Source: a virus. From it: 26,035 nucleotides of DNA. Every line of letters starts with the position of its first letter. The stretch's first letter is position 1. The translations under genes and the position numbers were made by a program. The notes beneath the pieces are model-generated. The model made no database searches. It worked only from the letters and a program-made list of their open reading frames with translations, and was not told where the DNA came from. The stretch spans positions 1 through 26,035 of IMG/VR virus record IMGVR_UViG_3300006735_000204; one strand, given 5' to 3'. Shown one piece after another: positions 7,601 to 16,900 of this stretch.

Positions 7601-10600
7601 GAGAATAGGTATCAACATTTAGTGTTGTAGAAACTGAGGAATATGACTCCGGAATAGGAGTATTACCTATTGTATAAGGATTGTTTGGATAAGTTTCTGT
7701 AGGAGCATCATAATCTCCTCTTCTGTGATTTGATTGTGCTACTCTAAAGTTAATAGATGGATCTGCGTTCCTACTTTGTTCGGACAATCCAGTAGAAAGA
7801 ACTCTGCCAGAAACAGTTTCTCCTACTTGGAACACTCCAGACTTCATTTCAATTTCGATGAGTTTAGGAACACAATACTTGGTTACATCTTTACCATCAA
7901 AGAAAGCATAGATTCTTGTTGCAGGTTTTAAATTACTTGCATAAAATTCTACATTTCTAGATCTAACTGTAGTAATAATTTCACTACTTATAACCTTATC
8001 ACCTGCATCAATCTCTTCAAAGTCTTCAACAACCATTGTTGTTGTTCCAGTTCTACTCGTAGTTCCCTCTTCAACGGTGCTATCTAGAACATCTTCAAGT
8101 GTAGAAGTTGTTGTTCTTTGAACCCACTGGGCGACACCACTGCCTCCATTAATCCATCCACCTCTACCAAATCTAGGACCCCTCGTAGTTTCTGTTCTTC
8201 TATTAGATTCTCTAATTACACTAGTCCCTCCAGGCCAATTAGTTTCCCAAGAATTCCATATTGTAGCAGCCAAACCAGTTTGAGGGTCTACATTAAATTT
8301 CTCTTCTGCCTCTGCCATGACCTGGGCATAGTTTCCAGGAACCTCAATAGTTTTTGCTTCAAGTCTATTTTGAGTTACCCAGTTATCAGAAGAAGGAACA
8401 AGTGCAATAGTGCCTTGCCAGAAACTAATAAGGAATGGAGTTACACTCTCAGTTCTAGTTGCAAATGTTTGTTTTACATATTCAACTTCAGAATACTCAA
8501 GATTTAAAATATCATTTTGTTTTCTAATATTAATTCCTTCAATTGGAGAAGTTCTCTTGTCTTCAGTGGAATCTATATCAACCACTGGTCCAGTCAGCAT
8601 ATCAACTGAAGTTGTATAATGAGAGGGTCTCATCAACTTATGAGTTTTATCAATACTATATTTTCTGGACAAGAAATAATCTTGAGATTTAAATGATGTA
8701 AAGTTATCTACAAAGAATCCAGACTTAAATCTGTTAAGGCCCTCACTATCTGGAACAAACATATTCGCTGTATTTGATTCCAGCATTGAAAGAGAAGTAT
8801 AATACTCAAGATTTCTAACTCTATCTTCCAATTTTTTGATATCCTTCATCTGAAATCTCTTGTGTTTCAGATAGTGGATAGATGCTTGTTGTACGTTATG
8901 CAGATAGGGAGGATATCTAATTTCTGCAATTTCAATTGCATTATCAACTGGATTTGGTCTTTGTGGATCGTCTGATGGAGTTCCAAACTTCATTTGGAAC
9001 TTGCCATCTTTATTTAAAAATAATCTATCAATTCTTCCTTGATAATATGAATAATCAAGGAAAATATTTTCATTTGATGCTAAAATATTAGGAACTGAAG
9101 ATCCTGTACCATTAAAAGTTCTTCCAAGAAACTCAAGAGGAGATCTGGTTCCTGCAGTGGTTGTGTAATTGGTAACTCTTGGTCTTAGATCAATAATATC
9201 GGTATTGAGATATCCATTGACCGATTTAATTTCTGTAGAATAATCAAAATCATTATAAGAATCTACCGTTACAATATCTCCATTGTCTGTTGTATCAAAA
9301 GATGCATTTTTAAAATAAATTTTAATTTTTTTAGAAGGAGCATCAGAATCAGGTGTTCTAGTTAAGAATCCATAATTATAAATTGTTCTATTTTGTCCAG
9401 AAGAATATGTAAAATTAGATGATATATCAAATGCAGAAGTATCTAAATCACTAATAATACCAGATACTTCAGTCTCTTGACTAGTAATAGTTTCTCCTTC
9501 TACAAATTTAAAATTATTCTTACTAATGTAACGTATGGTTGTATTGTTGACAATTTCTGCAACAACAGCAGATGCATCACTAGTTTGCCCTATAATTAAT
9601 TCCCCTACAATCAAATCATCTGTAGTTGCAGTTGGTCCATTTAATTGAACTAACTGCATAGAAGGGGCCCCAAAAGAAGTTGGATTAACCTCATTTGATT
9701 CATAAATTCCATGAATATCAATAACATCCGGAGCATTTAGAGAAATAATTTTATCTTGAACTCGTGTTCCAAATGGAAAGTTTCCATATGATAAACCATC
9801 ATTTAAAGTTGTAGATCCGATTCCAGATGCTGGAGTAATTGATTTATCAACTATAAGATTTGATACTCTATTTTTAATTTTTTTCTTAGCCTTTACTTTT
9901 CTCTTCTCAATAGTAACAGTTAGTGTTGCTCTGTTATCATTTGCTCCAAGATTTCTAATTTGAAGTTCTCTTCCGTTAGCACTGAAAGAGAACTTATCTG
10001 CGGTCAGAACTTCAATGAGTCCATCAGATCTGGTTAAGGTATATCTTTCATCTGTAAATGGAAGATAAGACTCTCCATCAGGTAATGTAAGTACAAGTAA
10101 AGTATCAGAAGTAAATTGATTATTGGAAATTTCAACAGTAAAAGATTTTCTAATACTTAAGAAAGAATCAGTAAGATCTACTGATGAAATATTTTCTTTA
10201 GGTAATGGTGTATAAAGTGTGCCATCTGATTGAACATCTAAAGATGTAGTCAGAATTTTCAATTCTCCCTGAGCCAAAGTAAAGTCGGAACTTGGAAGGG
10301 TTCCTTCAACTTCTCCATCAACTGAAGTAACCGCTGAGATTGAAACGTTCGTATCAGCAACTCCAACTACTCTTGCAATAATTGGGAAAGTTGAAGATAC
10401 ACTTACATTTGAAAATTCAACTAAATTGTTTACTTTTAAAGTACCTGGAATCTGAGCACTTGTAGATGTAAGTGTTGCAACTCCTGCACTAGCAGCAGTT
10501 ACACTAACAATATTATCTACACTAGAGAGAGTAGATTGAATAACGTTTGCGCTAAATGTATTGATACCCGTAATTGCTGTTCCACCAGTACCAGCAACAA

Positions 10601-12314
10601 TACCTGTGTTGGAGAAAACGGATTTTACATCACCGATCCCAAAAGAAAGAACATTAGAAACAGTTCTAGTTTCAGTAACCTTTGTAGTAGAAATTCCACT
10701 TCTAAAAGTTAAAATTTCATTTTCAATAAAATCTCCTTTTTTATCATATACAGTTACTGCAGTTCCTGCAACTGAGTGTCTTAAGAATGCAGTAGCACCA
10801 CTGCTGTTTCCTTCAACATAAGTAGGAGCAGACAAGTTGATTGTCTGATTAACTGTAAGTTCTGTAAATGGTACAATATCATATAAAGATGTTCCCCACT
10901 CATTAAGTTTTGGATAAGTGGTATTATATGATCCAGATTCAAGCCTAAAATCAAATACTCTTGCTAATCCAATTTCTTTGCCTGGAGCAGTCTCTGAATT
11001 TACACCTACTCTCTGATTACGCAAACTTAATACAAAAGTGTTACCTACACCGACTGTAGGAGATCTAAAGATACTATTAAGTTTTAAAGTTGGTCCAGTA
11101 TTGTACTGGAAGAATTGATCTTCAAGAGTTCTAGTTGTTCTTGGTTTATCAACATCAATAAATGTTGGGGCAATAGTTTCAATTTCATATCCTCTAACGT
11201 ATGCTTTACCTGGAGATATTCTACAAATAGAAAGATCATCAGATACACTTCCACCACTGGGAGTAAACTTACCAGCATCTAATAAACCTTGATTCCCCAT
11301 ATTATTGTTTAGGGAATTAATAATCGATACATTGAACGGTTTTACAACATAATGTCCACTCTCATCAAAAGTTCTTCTTGCAAGGACATCTCTAAGATCG
11401 TCATAGAATACACCACCACCTGCTCTAGCACTTCCTCTCTTTAGTGCTGAGGTTGTAAGGACACCATTAACAATAGTTGCTAACTCGATAAAGTTGTCAT
11501 CATTAAAGTCTGTTAAAGATTTTTTAAGAAGGCTAAGAGAGATTTTTAATCTATCTGCACCTGGAGCGCCATAATTATTAAATCCCTGAGAATTATCATT
11601 TAAAGATTCGTCAGAATTTGAATTTACAATTTCTTCTGATACAAATAAACCTACTCTATAACTTGGAGTATTTGTATATTGATCTAAAATTAAAGATTCC
11701 TTATTTACATTTACAAAGTTGCCACGAACAAAGTATATACCTTGTTCTATCTGAAATACTGAACCAATTGCTGAAGATCCTGAGGAAATCGTGCGTGCAA
11801 ATGGAGTTCCTGGATTAATAACTGAGTTTCCAAGAAGTCCAGATGAAATTGTTTGATTAGAAATAAGTTGTTCTCCATCGGAGAACGTTTGTGTTGCATT
11901 ATCTCTTGTAGAAGAACCTTTGTATGCCACATACAAAGTTAAATTATCTGTTTCAGAATCAGCAGAGAAAAGAACATTATCTACTGTTGCAGTAACACCT
12001 GATGTTTGTCCCGTAATTGTCGATCCAGTTAATTGTTCAATATATGCCTCAACAGGAACTCCTTGATAGGTATTCGCTAATTTGACAGCATAATATAATT
12101 GAGAATACCCAGTATTACCTGGAATAACTTTTGCACCTTCTTTAAAGAAATGCTGTCCAAATCTTTCTATTTGATTCTGCAGAATTGATTGCAGAGTTGA
12201 TAATTCTCTAGCCTGTACAGGATATCCAGGCTTAAAAAGCACCTTATGGTAGTCATTTGTCGGATCAAAATCGTCAAAATATGGTGCTACGTTTAAATTC
12301 GTCTGCTGTGGCAT
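4671..12314 (-). CDS. Large DUF4815-type virion structural protein (baseplate/fibre, gp10-region)
   Basis: This 2547-residue protein has the hallmark N-terminus of DUF4815 proteins of marine myoviruses: NLNVAPYFDDFDPTNDYHKV (6-25), then LFKPGYPVQARELSTLQSIL and HFFKEGAKVIPG. Further family-type landmarks: a helical coiled segment MKDIKKLEDRVRNLEYYTSL (about 1150-1170), IWNSWETNWPGG (about 1355), RSRNVEFYASNLKP with FFDGKDVTKYCVP (about 1455-1480), and DPLAQSFLV (about 1720) leading into FRTKDDENTPVRFQLRTM. A lysine-rich stretch lies near 800. Inserted modules include TSGA-type motifs (about 95-110, 500, 910, 1590), a GxGY pair (about 1955-2005) and an IGEEIVEY/RG module (about 2160). It is probably a structural component of the baseplate periphery or a fibre. 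T4 genes 9-12 occupy this position, but I see no direct similarity to them. It starts 6 bases after the gp8 stop and has only a weak ribosome site. Confidence 0.92.
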   Translation of the reverse strand: MPQQTNLNVAPYFDDFDPTNDYHKVLFKPGYPVQARELSTLQSILQNQIERFGQHFFKEGAKVIPGNTGYSQLYYAVKLANTYQGVPVEAYIEQLTGSTITGQTSGVTATVDNVLFSADSETDNLTLYVAYKGSSTRDNATQTFSDGEQLISNQTISSGLLGNSVINPGTPFARTISSGSSAIGSVFQIEQGIYFVRGNFVNVNKESLILDQYTNTPSYRVGLFVSEEIVNSNSDESLNDNSQGFNNYGAPGADRLKISLSLLKKSLTDFNDDNFIELATIVNGVLTTSALKRGSARAGGGVFYDDLRDVLARRTFDESGHYVVKPFNVSIINSLNNNMGNQGLLDAGKFTPSGGSVSDDLSICRISPGKAYVRGYEIETIAPTFIDVDKPRTTRTLEDQFFQYNTGPTLKLNSIFRSPTVGVGNTFVLSLRNQRVGVNSETAPGKEIGLARVFDFRLESGSYNTTYPKLNEWGTSLYDIVPFTELTVNQTINLSAPTYVEGNSSGATAFLRHSVAGTAVTVYDKKGDFIENEILTFRSGISTTKVTETRTVSNVLSFGIGDVKSVFSNTGIVAGTGGTAITGINTFSANVIQSTLSSVDNIVSVTAASAGVATLTSTSAQIPGTLKVNNLVEFSNVSVSSTFPIIARVVGVADTNVSISAVTSVDGEVEGTLPSSDFTLAQGELKILTTSLDVQSDGTLYTPLPKENISSVDLTDSFLSIRKSFTVEISNNQFTSDTLLVLTLPDGESYLPFTDERYTLTRSDGLIEVLTADKFSFSANGRELQIRNLGANDNRATLTVTIEKRKVKAKKKIKNRVSNLIVDKSITPASGIGSTTLNDGLSYGNFPFGTRVQDKIISLNAPDVIDIHGIYESNEVNPTSFGAPSMQLVQLNGPTATTDDLIVGELIIGQTSDASAVVAEIVNNTTIRYISKNNFKFVEGETITSQETEVSGIISDLDTSAFDISSNFTYSSGQNRTIYNYGFLTRTPDSDAPSKKIKIYFKNASFDTTDNGDIVTVDSYNDFDYSTEIKSVNGYLNTDIIDLRPRVTNYTTTAGTRSPLEFLGRTFNGTGSSVPNILASNENIFLDYSYYQGRIDRLFLNKDGKFQMKFGTPSDDPQRPNPVDNAIEIAEIRYPPYLHNVQQASIHYLKHKRFQMKDIKKLEDRVRNLEYYTSLSMLESNTANMFVPDSEGLNRFKSGFFVDNFTSFKSQDYFLSRKYSIDKTHKLMRPSHYTTSVDMLTGPVVDIDSTEDKRTSPIEGINIRKQNDILNLEYSEVEYVKQTFATRTESVTPFLISFWQGTIALVPSSDNWVTQNRLEAKTIEVPGNYAQVMAEAEEKFNVDPQTGLAATIWNSWETNWPGGTSVIRESNRRTETTRGPRFGRGGWINGGSGVAQWVQRTTTSTLEDVLDSTVEEGTTSRTGTTTMVVEDFEEIDAGDKVISSEIITTVRSRNVEFYASNLKPATRIYAFFDGKDVTKYCVPKLIEIEMKSGVFQVGETVSGRVLSTGLSEQSRNADPSINFRVAQSNHRRGDYDAPTETYPNNPYTIGNTPIPESYSSVSTTLNVDTYSLADQPQGDFFGFIQTGMVLVGETSGAEATVSNVRLVTDISSALGGSFFIPDPDNGDNPRFETGTNTFTLTNESDNDQNAANTIAEEAYPTSGSLETVQGQIMSIRNARIENRQEFESQLVNRTLDTEVVSSRTIGSPQTNEQIVGWYDPLAQSFLVQEAPGVFVTKCDVFFRTKDDENTPVRFQLRTMKDGFPTPNVLPFSEVVLNPNEVNTSDDGTIASTIEFDAPVYLEGESTEYAICLISNSTKYSVYISRVGENDIVSDAYISNQPTLGSLFKSQNASTWEPSQWEDLKFTLYRAEFESTGSVELYSPELSEGNKQIATLVPNPINVVSKQIRVGLGTTVHEVDYELGNTFFQGPNSNPTATGDLVGVAASATGTLTITNPGIGYTPADGMAGFSGVNLITVSGTGANATADITIQDGVAIGATISAGGDGYQVGDVLTVGTIGIASIGRNIRFTVAGIGVTTQLILDNVQGDFIVGAAGTIKFFNSSGISTELNGRTAQGDVTISSGGITQVSDGLHIKINHKNHGMNFEDNRVIISDVLSDVKPTKLTAAYDKASSDPIVVSDASAFSNFEGVGIGTTNTGLLLIGEEIVEYTSATSTTIGGITRGNLTKSYSVGTPVFKYELGGVSLARINKTHALSSATIADPITLDSYHIKLDMAEKLGNGNTDSLGAANNADRSVNAPFNKLFIGGSKTAGGYNVKATQNVPFEGVKPLVHNMTVEGTTLTAQIRTITAQSISGTEIPYVDAGFEDLTLNQNNYFDSPRAIYSKVNEDAKLAGFTGNKSVQMRMLLGTTNTLVSPQIDLQRCSLETFSNRINSEITNYATDARVNTLFDDPSACQYISKEVTLENPASAIRIMLDAHVNQVSDIRAFYSVSEDPGFEPIFTPFPGFANLNTRGDIINEADNNGTTNTFVPSSLLEGFGYDSFEFKEHLFEIDNLPSFRSYRIKIILASTSQVLVPKVRDLRVIAFA
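6300..6460 (-). repeat. Gly-x-Gly-Tyr repeat pair in the DUF4815 protein
   Basis: Two copies are visible: TITNPGIGYTPADG, then a spacer with GTGANATADITI, then ISAGGDGYQVGDVL. They match the repeat family in gp14 and the giant protein, including the Gly/Ala-rich spacer between units. Confidence 0.65.
9035..9062 (-). other. 9-bp inverted repeat inside the DUF4815 gene
   Basis: Arms TTCCTTGAT and ATCAAGGAA are separated by 10 bases, within codons for F-L-D-Y-S-Y-Y-Q-G. A 9-bp stem with a loop this size is expected about once by chance in 26 kb, so it is only recorded here. Confidence 0.25.
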
Positions 12315-12320
12315 AATTCT

Positions 12321-13874
12321 TTAGAACTGCAAGATAACTTTTATGTCTTCTTTTTGATTCGACGATCTTGTGATAGATGGTCTATTATCTACGTATATAA
12401 TGTTTCCAGAGTGTTGTTTTACTTCAGGAGAAGCAACACCAGTAACAAAGTCCATCCCAAGATAATATGTACGATTATTTATCGTGGTTTTGTTGTCGTT
12501 AAACGTATTATCAATGGTTAAAATAAGACCACTTGTAGGAGTAATATTCCTGTCTCCCCCCGCACTTGGAGAACCTGTGAAAGGTCTTAAAGTATATCCA
12601 AACTCAGGATTTGTTTGTGCAGTTCCTACAGTGCTAAATCCTGAAATTCTTCTATCTTGCCATAACTTTAGAACTCCTGTTGTCTTATCATAACTAACAA
12701 CTTTACCGGCAGCAGTTTGACCTGTTCCAACTGTTTGAGTGACAACAGAGTCTGCCGTGAATGATGCATCACTATATCCTACACCAACTAATTTTAATGC
12801 AGTTACGGCACTTGCTTTATCTGCGGTTAAAATAATGTTTGCTGTTGGAGATGTTGGATTCTCTACAATACCAATTCTAGAAAATTGATTTCCAGTAATA
12901 AAATCTGGATTTTCATTATCATTTTCAATTCTAGAATACATTAATACACTATATGCACCTAACTCACGATAAATGTCAGCGCCATGTCCTCCTTGAGGAG
13001 TTATAATAACATTAAATTCTGGTCTTGTAGTTCCAGTTGGAACTCCTCCAGCGACAAGATCAACATTTCCAAATGTATAACCAGATCCTTGATTAGAAAT
13101 TGTTATCGTTCCAATTTTACTGTCACCATCAATAGTTACCGTACACTCAGCACCAGATCCATCTCCCTCAATAGGAACTCTGGTATAAGTCTGATTTGCA
13201 GTTCCTAAACCAATTCCACGGTTCGTGATAGTGACAATTTTAAGAGAACCATCTACTGCATTACTTCTAACTGATGCAGTATCATTACTTGTGCTCCAAT
13301 CTGTTGGAACAGGAATAAAGTCTGTAGACTCAAATTTTACAATGTCTGCTGGTTTAATTGTGTAAAGATATTTCCAAATATATCCATCACCACTAGTTCC
13401 TGCTGATCTTGGTTCTAAATCAACAAATGTCGGTTCATCAAGAGAAGGTCTACCTAAGGTATTTTCAGGATCAGTTCCATTTTGAAGACAGATGTAAACT
13501 CTATAATCACTGTTTAATACGTAAAAGTTGGAATTATATAAGTTAGTAGAACCAGAAACTGGAGCAATATTTGAGCGACTATAATCATGACGATACATAT
13601 CAAAGGTTGTTCCAGAAGACCAATTTCTTTTTGGAATAACTTGCCTTACATCATCAGCATTAATTTTTTTCAGAGCAATCATAGTGTTCCAATAATCATT
13701 CTCCTGATCAAAATTATCTTTTGGTGCAGGAGGATTATCGTTCCAAGTACTGGAATAATCATCAGAATTTGGGAGACCAATGAAAGAATAATAAGAATTA
13801 CTAGCATTAGTAATTCCTGCAACGAAATTCTTTGCGTTTAATATTCTTACTTGATCAGTTATAATGGCAGCCAT
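12321..13874 (-). CDS. gp8: Baseplate wedge subunit gp8, with central insertion
   Basis: This 517-residue protein matches T4 gp8 (334 aa) at both ends. VRQVIPKRNW (76-85) matches T4 DAVIPRRDW. GDGYIWKYLYTIKP (162-175) matches GDGYVWEYLFEIPP, followed by FIPVP against YIVVP. The last 30 residues, with HSGNIIYVDNRPSI and EDIKVILQF, match T4 HSGEMIYMENRPPI and EEINILFTF. gp8 is a dimeric component of each baseplate wedge and binds gp7 and gp10 in T4. The extra length lies in the middle, about residues 200-440. It contains a GxGL/GxGY repeat pair (NRGIGLG, NQGSGYTFG), a PQGGHGADIYRELGAYSVLM segment and a GQTAAGKVVSY motif. The gene follows the giant gene after 33 bases carrying a candidate late promoter. 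Confidence 0.94.
   Translation of the reverse strand: MAAIITDQVRILNAKNFVAGITNASNSYYSFIGLPNSDDYSSTWNDNPPAPKDNFDQENDYWNTMIALKKINADDVRQVIPKRNWSSGTTFDMYRHDYSRSNIAPVSGSTNLYNSNFYVLNSDYRVYICLQNGTDPENTLGRPSLDEPTFVDLEPRSAGTSGDGYIWKYLYTIKPADIVKFESTDFIPVPTDWSTSNDTASVRSNAVDGSLKIVTITNRGIGLGTANQTYTRVPIEGDGSGAECTVTIDGDSKIGTITISNQGSGYTFGNVDLVAGGVPTGTTRPEFNVIITPQGGHGADIYRELGAYSVLMYSRIENDNENPDFITGNQFSRIGIVENPTSPTANIILTADKASAVTALKLVGVGYSDASFTADSVVTQTVGTGQTAAGKVVSYDKTTGVLKLWQDRRISGFSTVGTAQTNPEFGYTLRPFTGSPSAGGDRNITPTSGLILTIDNTFNDNKTTINNRTYYLGMDFVTGVASPEVKQHSGNIIYVDNRPSITRSSNQKEDIKVILQF
12476..12483 (-). promoter_or_regulatory. Possible internal late promoter core (GATAAATA) in gp8
   Basis: The minus strand reads GATAAATA inside the gp8 coding region, about 160 bases upstream of the DUF4815 start. 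It differs from TATAAATA at one base. The DUF4815 gene has no room for a promoter in its 6-base gap, so an internal one is possible. The octamer may equally be coding sequence in AT-rich DNA. Confidence 0.25.
13040..13240 (-). repeat. Gly-x-Gly repeat pair in gp8
   Basis: Two units, ITNRGIGLG... and ISNQGSGYTFGNVDLVAGG, are separated by the spacer GDGSGAECTVTIDGDSKIGT. They form part of the segment absent from T4 gp8 and belong to the same family as the gp14 repeats. Confidence 0.65.
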
Positions 13875-13894
13875 TTTTGACAGACTTTTTTACT

Positions 13895-13902
13895 TATTTA
13901 TT
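13895..13902 (-). promoter_or_regulatory. Candidate late promoter core (AATAAATA) upstream of gp8
   Basis: The minus strand reads AATAAATA in the 33-base gap between the giant gene and gp8, 20 bases before the gp8 ATG. It matches the T4 late core at seven of eight positions. It would restart transcription after a 12-kb gene. Of the four gap elements this has the most convincing context, since it lies entirely outside coding sequence. Confidence 0.45.
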
Positions 13903-13907
13903 ACACA

Positions 13908-16900
13908 TTATGATGAGAACTTTTTAAACCTCACATATCTGGTTCTAACTAATTTTGTTGATGTAGAAATTCCAGTAACTTCATTAGTTCCAATTCCAGA
14001 CATTGTGTTTGCTGGATATGAAACTTCTTTAGTTCTTCCAGACAAGATAACCTTACCCCAAGAATAATCACCAAAAACAGAGGTTGTAATACCAACAATT
14101 CCTGTAGGAACGTTAGTAACATTTGCAAATACTCTCTTAACCACCGTGCTGACTCCAGCAACACTCTTAGAAACTAATTGAACAGAATCTACCGCATAAA
14201 CATTATCAGAGAACTCTGTGCCGATTCCAATAATAGTAGAGTTATCAGAATAAAGCGAAGTAATACTTGTGGTTGCAATACCAACGCTAGAATTTCTAAC
14301 GATAAAGTAATCATCTACACTGATTGAAGAAAGTGTAATTGCTGTTCCTACAATAGTAGAATCTCTCAAGACAGAATCATATGGAATATGTAAATCAAAT
14401 ATCATTTGAGTTGTTCCAATACCAACATTTGTTCCAAGTCCAACAATAATTCCAGAGTCTCCTTCATAAGAAGAAACATCATTTGTTTCAGTTTCTTTGG
14501 TTGGTGGACCAATAAGAACACTTGGTGGGGTCAAAGTCGTATATCCAGTTCCAGGATTGCTAATTGCCACTCCAGTTACAACTCCACCGCTGATAGTAGC
14601 AATAGCAGTTGCTCTGGTGCTACCAATACCAATACTAACTTCAGGAGTGGTTGAGTATCCAACTCCACCTGTAGAAAGAACAATCGAAGATATAGTTCCA
14701 GCAGCAGATACTACTGCTGTTGCCGCCGCTGATACAGTTACTATAGGTTGAATGAATGTCACTTCTTTCTGAACACTGTTTCTAAACGGAGCATCTTGAC
14801 TCTCATTTTCTAGATTAAACATTGGTCTTAATCTATCAACATAAAATATAGTAGAACCAATTCCAATAGGACTAATAATATTAGCAGTTGGGTTGATTAC
14901 TGGTTCATAAAGTTCTCTATCCTTACCAACTTCTTGACCGTTGATAATTTTATCTTGAGTTTGTCTACACCAAACAATAGGTCTTTCTAAAGTCGTATCT
15001 TTAGTATTACCTGGACCATAATATGGAATAGTTTTTACGGTATCAATAGAAGTAACTGTGCTTATAGTTCTTGCATTTTCTTGTAAGTCCTCTCGCTGAC
15101 CTCTATCTGGATCATAATTTAAAGTTACTTCATCACCAAATTTAATTGTTTCAAGAACTTCTCTATCAACAACATCAAGTTCATCTCCACTTCCTTTGTA
15201 GAAAACAATCTTAATATCATCACCCTCTTTTGGTGCTTCTTTAAATGTTATGACAGAACCACCATTGAACTCATATGCAACTCCAGGTTTCTGTAAAATG
15301 CTGTTGACAAAGATAAGTAAGAGATGATCAAGTTCAATTTTAGAACCTTTAGATTTCATAATAGATATCAAATTCCCACTTCTAAGTAATGGGAAGTCTA
15401 ATCTTACTCCATTAATAAATTTGTTTACATTATCTAAAGTTTCAAGAACACCCAGAGACCATCCAGTAAATTCATCAGAAATAATTTTTTCAATTTGAAT
15501 TTGAAACTCATTAGAACCGAATGATGATGTTGTTGGAATTCCTGTTGCACCACCAAAAGGAATTGTTAACACTTCTCCATTGCCATAACCATACCCAGTA
15601 TTAACTAATTCAAAGTCAATAATGCTAGAACCTTGACCAACAACAACATTAATTGTTGCATCAGTTCCAACTCCAGAAGAGGAAGAACTATATTGAAGAG
15701 GAATTGCTGAGTAAGAACTTGGAGAATCAAATACAACGAATGGAGGACTTGATGTTGTATATCCGGATCCAGGATTTGTAATAGTTACTCCTGTAATATT
15801 GCCATTAGATATTAATGCAGTTCCAATTGCAACTATATTTGATCCAGTAACACTAGTAGTTCCAACACTAACATTTACAGTTGTTTGAATTCCTGTTCTA
15901 TAACCAGAACCAGAATTACCTATTGAGATTGCAGAGATTGTTCCCGCTGTAGATACTGTAGCAGTTCCGCCAGCAGCAACAAGAGGTTGATAACCAAATC
16001 CTTCAGTAGAACCTACAGAAACAATTATTCCTCCTCTTGGGAAACTAGAAACACCAACATCTCTTCCCATTGATTCAACAAAAGCAGACTGAGTTGTCCT
16101 ACCAGAACCAACAAAAGAAATTGAAGTTATTCCAGTATTTTCACTAAGTTCATAGTTGTCTGTTGCACCAGAAACTTGGAAAATATCATTTATAAGAACA
16201 ATTGCCCCTTCATCAGAAATTCCAGTAACATTAGCAGCATCACTCGTAAGAGTAAATGTATTTTCTATACCATTAAAATCTGATGAGATATCATCAAAAA
16301 CATTATTTTTGTAATATGTTTCATTAATTGAATTTGGAGCAGCATTTCTAATAAATGATCTGCCTTGGAAAGTCGAACTTGTCGATATTCCTTGGAAATC
16401 TCTTTCATCTGGAGCATTTGTTGATGTTCCTAATGGAGTATTTCCATATGGTGCTTCAACAAAGTTAAGAGTATTATCGACAATATTATAATTACCAACA
16501 ACTTTAGTAATTGTAGTACCAGTATCAATTCCAGTAAGTGGTGTTCCCATCCACTGTCTACGTACTCTTACAAAGTTTGTAGAACCAATACCAACTCCTT
16601 CAATTAACATAATTTCTTCGCCAATTCTGACAAGATCTCCACCAAAGAAAGAGGATATTCCAGTAAATTCTATGATATCATCAGTGGATACTACATTACT
16701 AGCTAAAGATGATGTAACAGCTGTTGATACGATTGGAGACTGAATTAAATTATCAAGTGCTACCAGGACTTTGGGATTTTGATTAATTGAAGTAAATCTA
16801 TGAGAAGTTCCAATTCCAACACTTGTTATATCAACAACCTGAGGAATGACTGATAATGCATTCTGTGCGCTAGTTGCTATCTTAATTTCATTATCGTTGA

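Noticed and set aside
9870-9910. Lysine-rich stretch KRKVKAKKKIKNR as a nucleic-acid-binding or targeting signal in the DUF4815 protein
   Set aside because: It is a short basic segment between beta-rich parts of a structural protein. No binding motif around it supports a specific role.
14406-14751. Two overlapping plus-strand open frames opposite the giant gene
   Set aside because: They read Ser/Asn-rich or Val/Pro-rich repeats that are mirror images of the GxGY-repeat codons. No independent coding signal.
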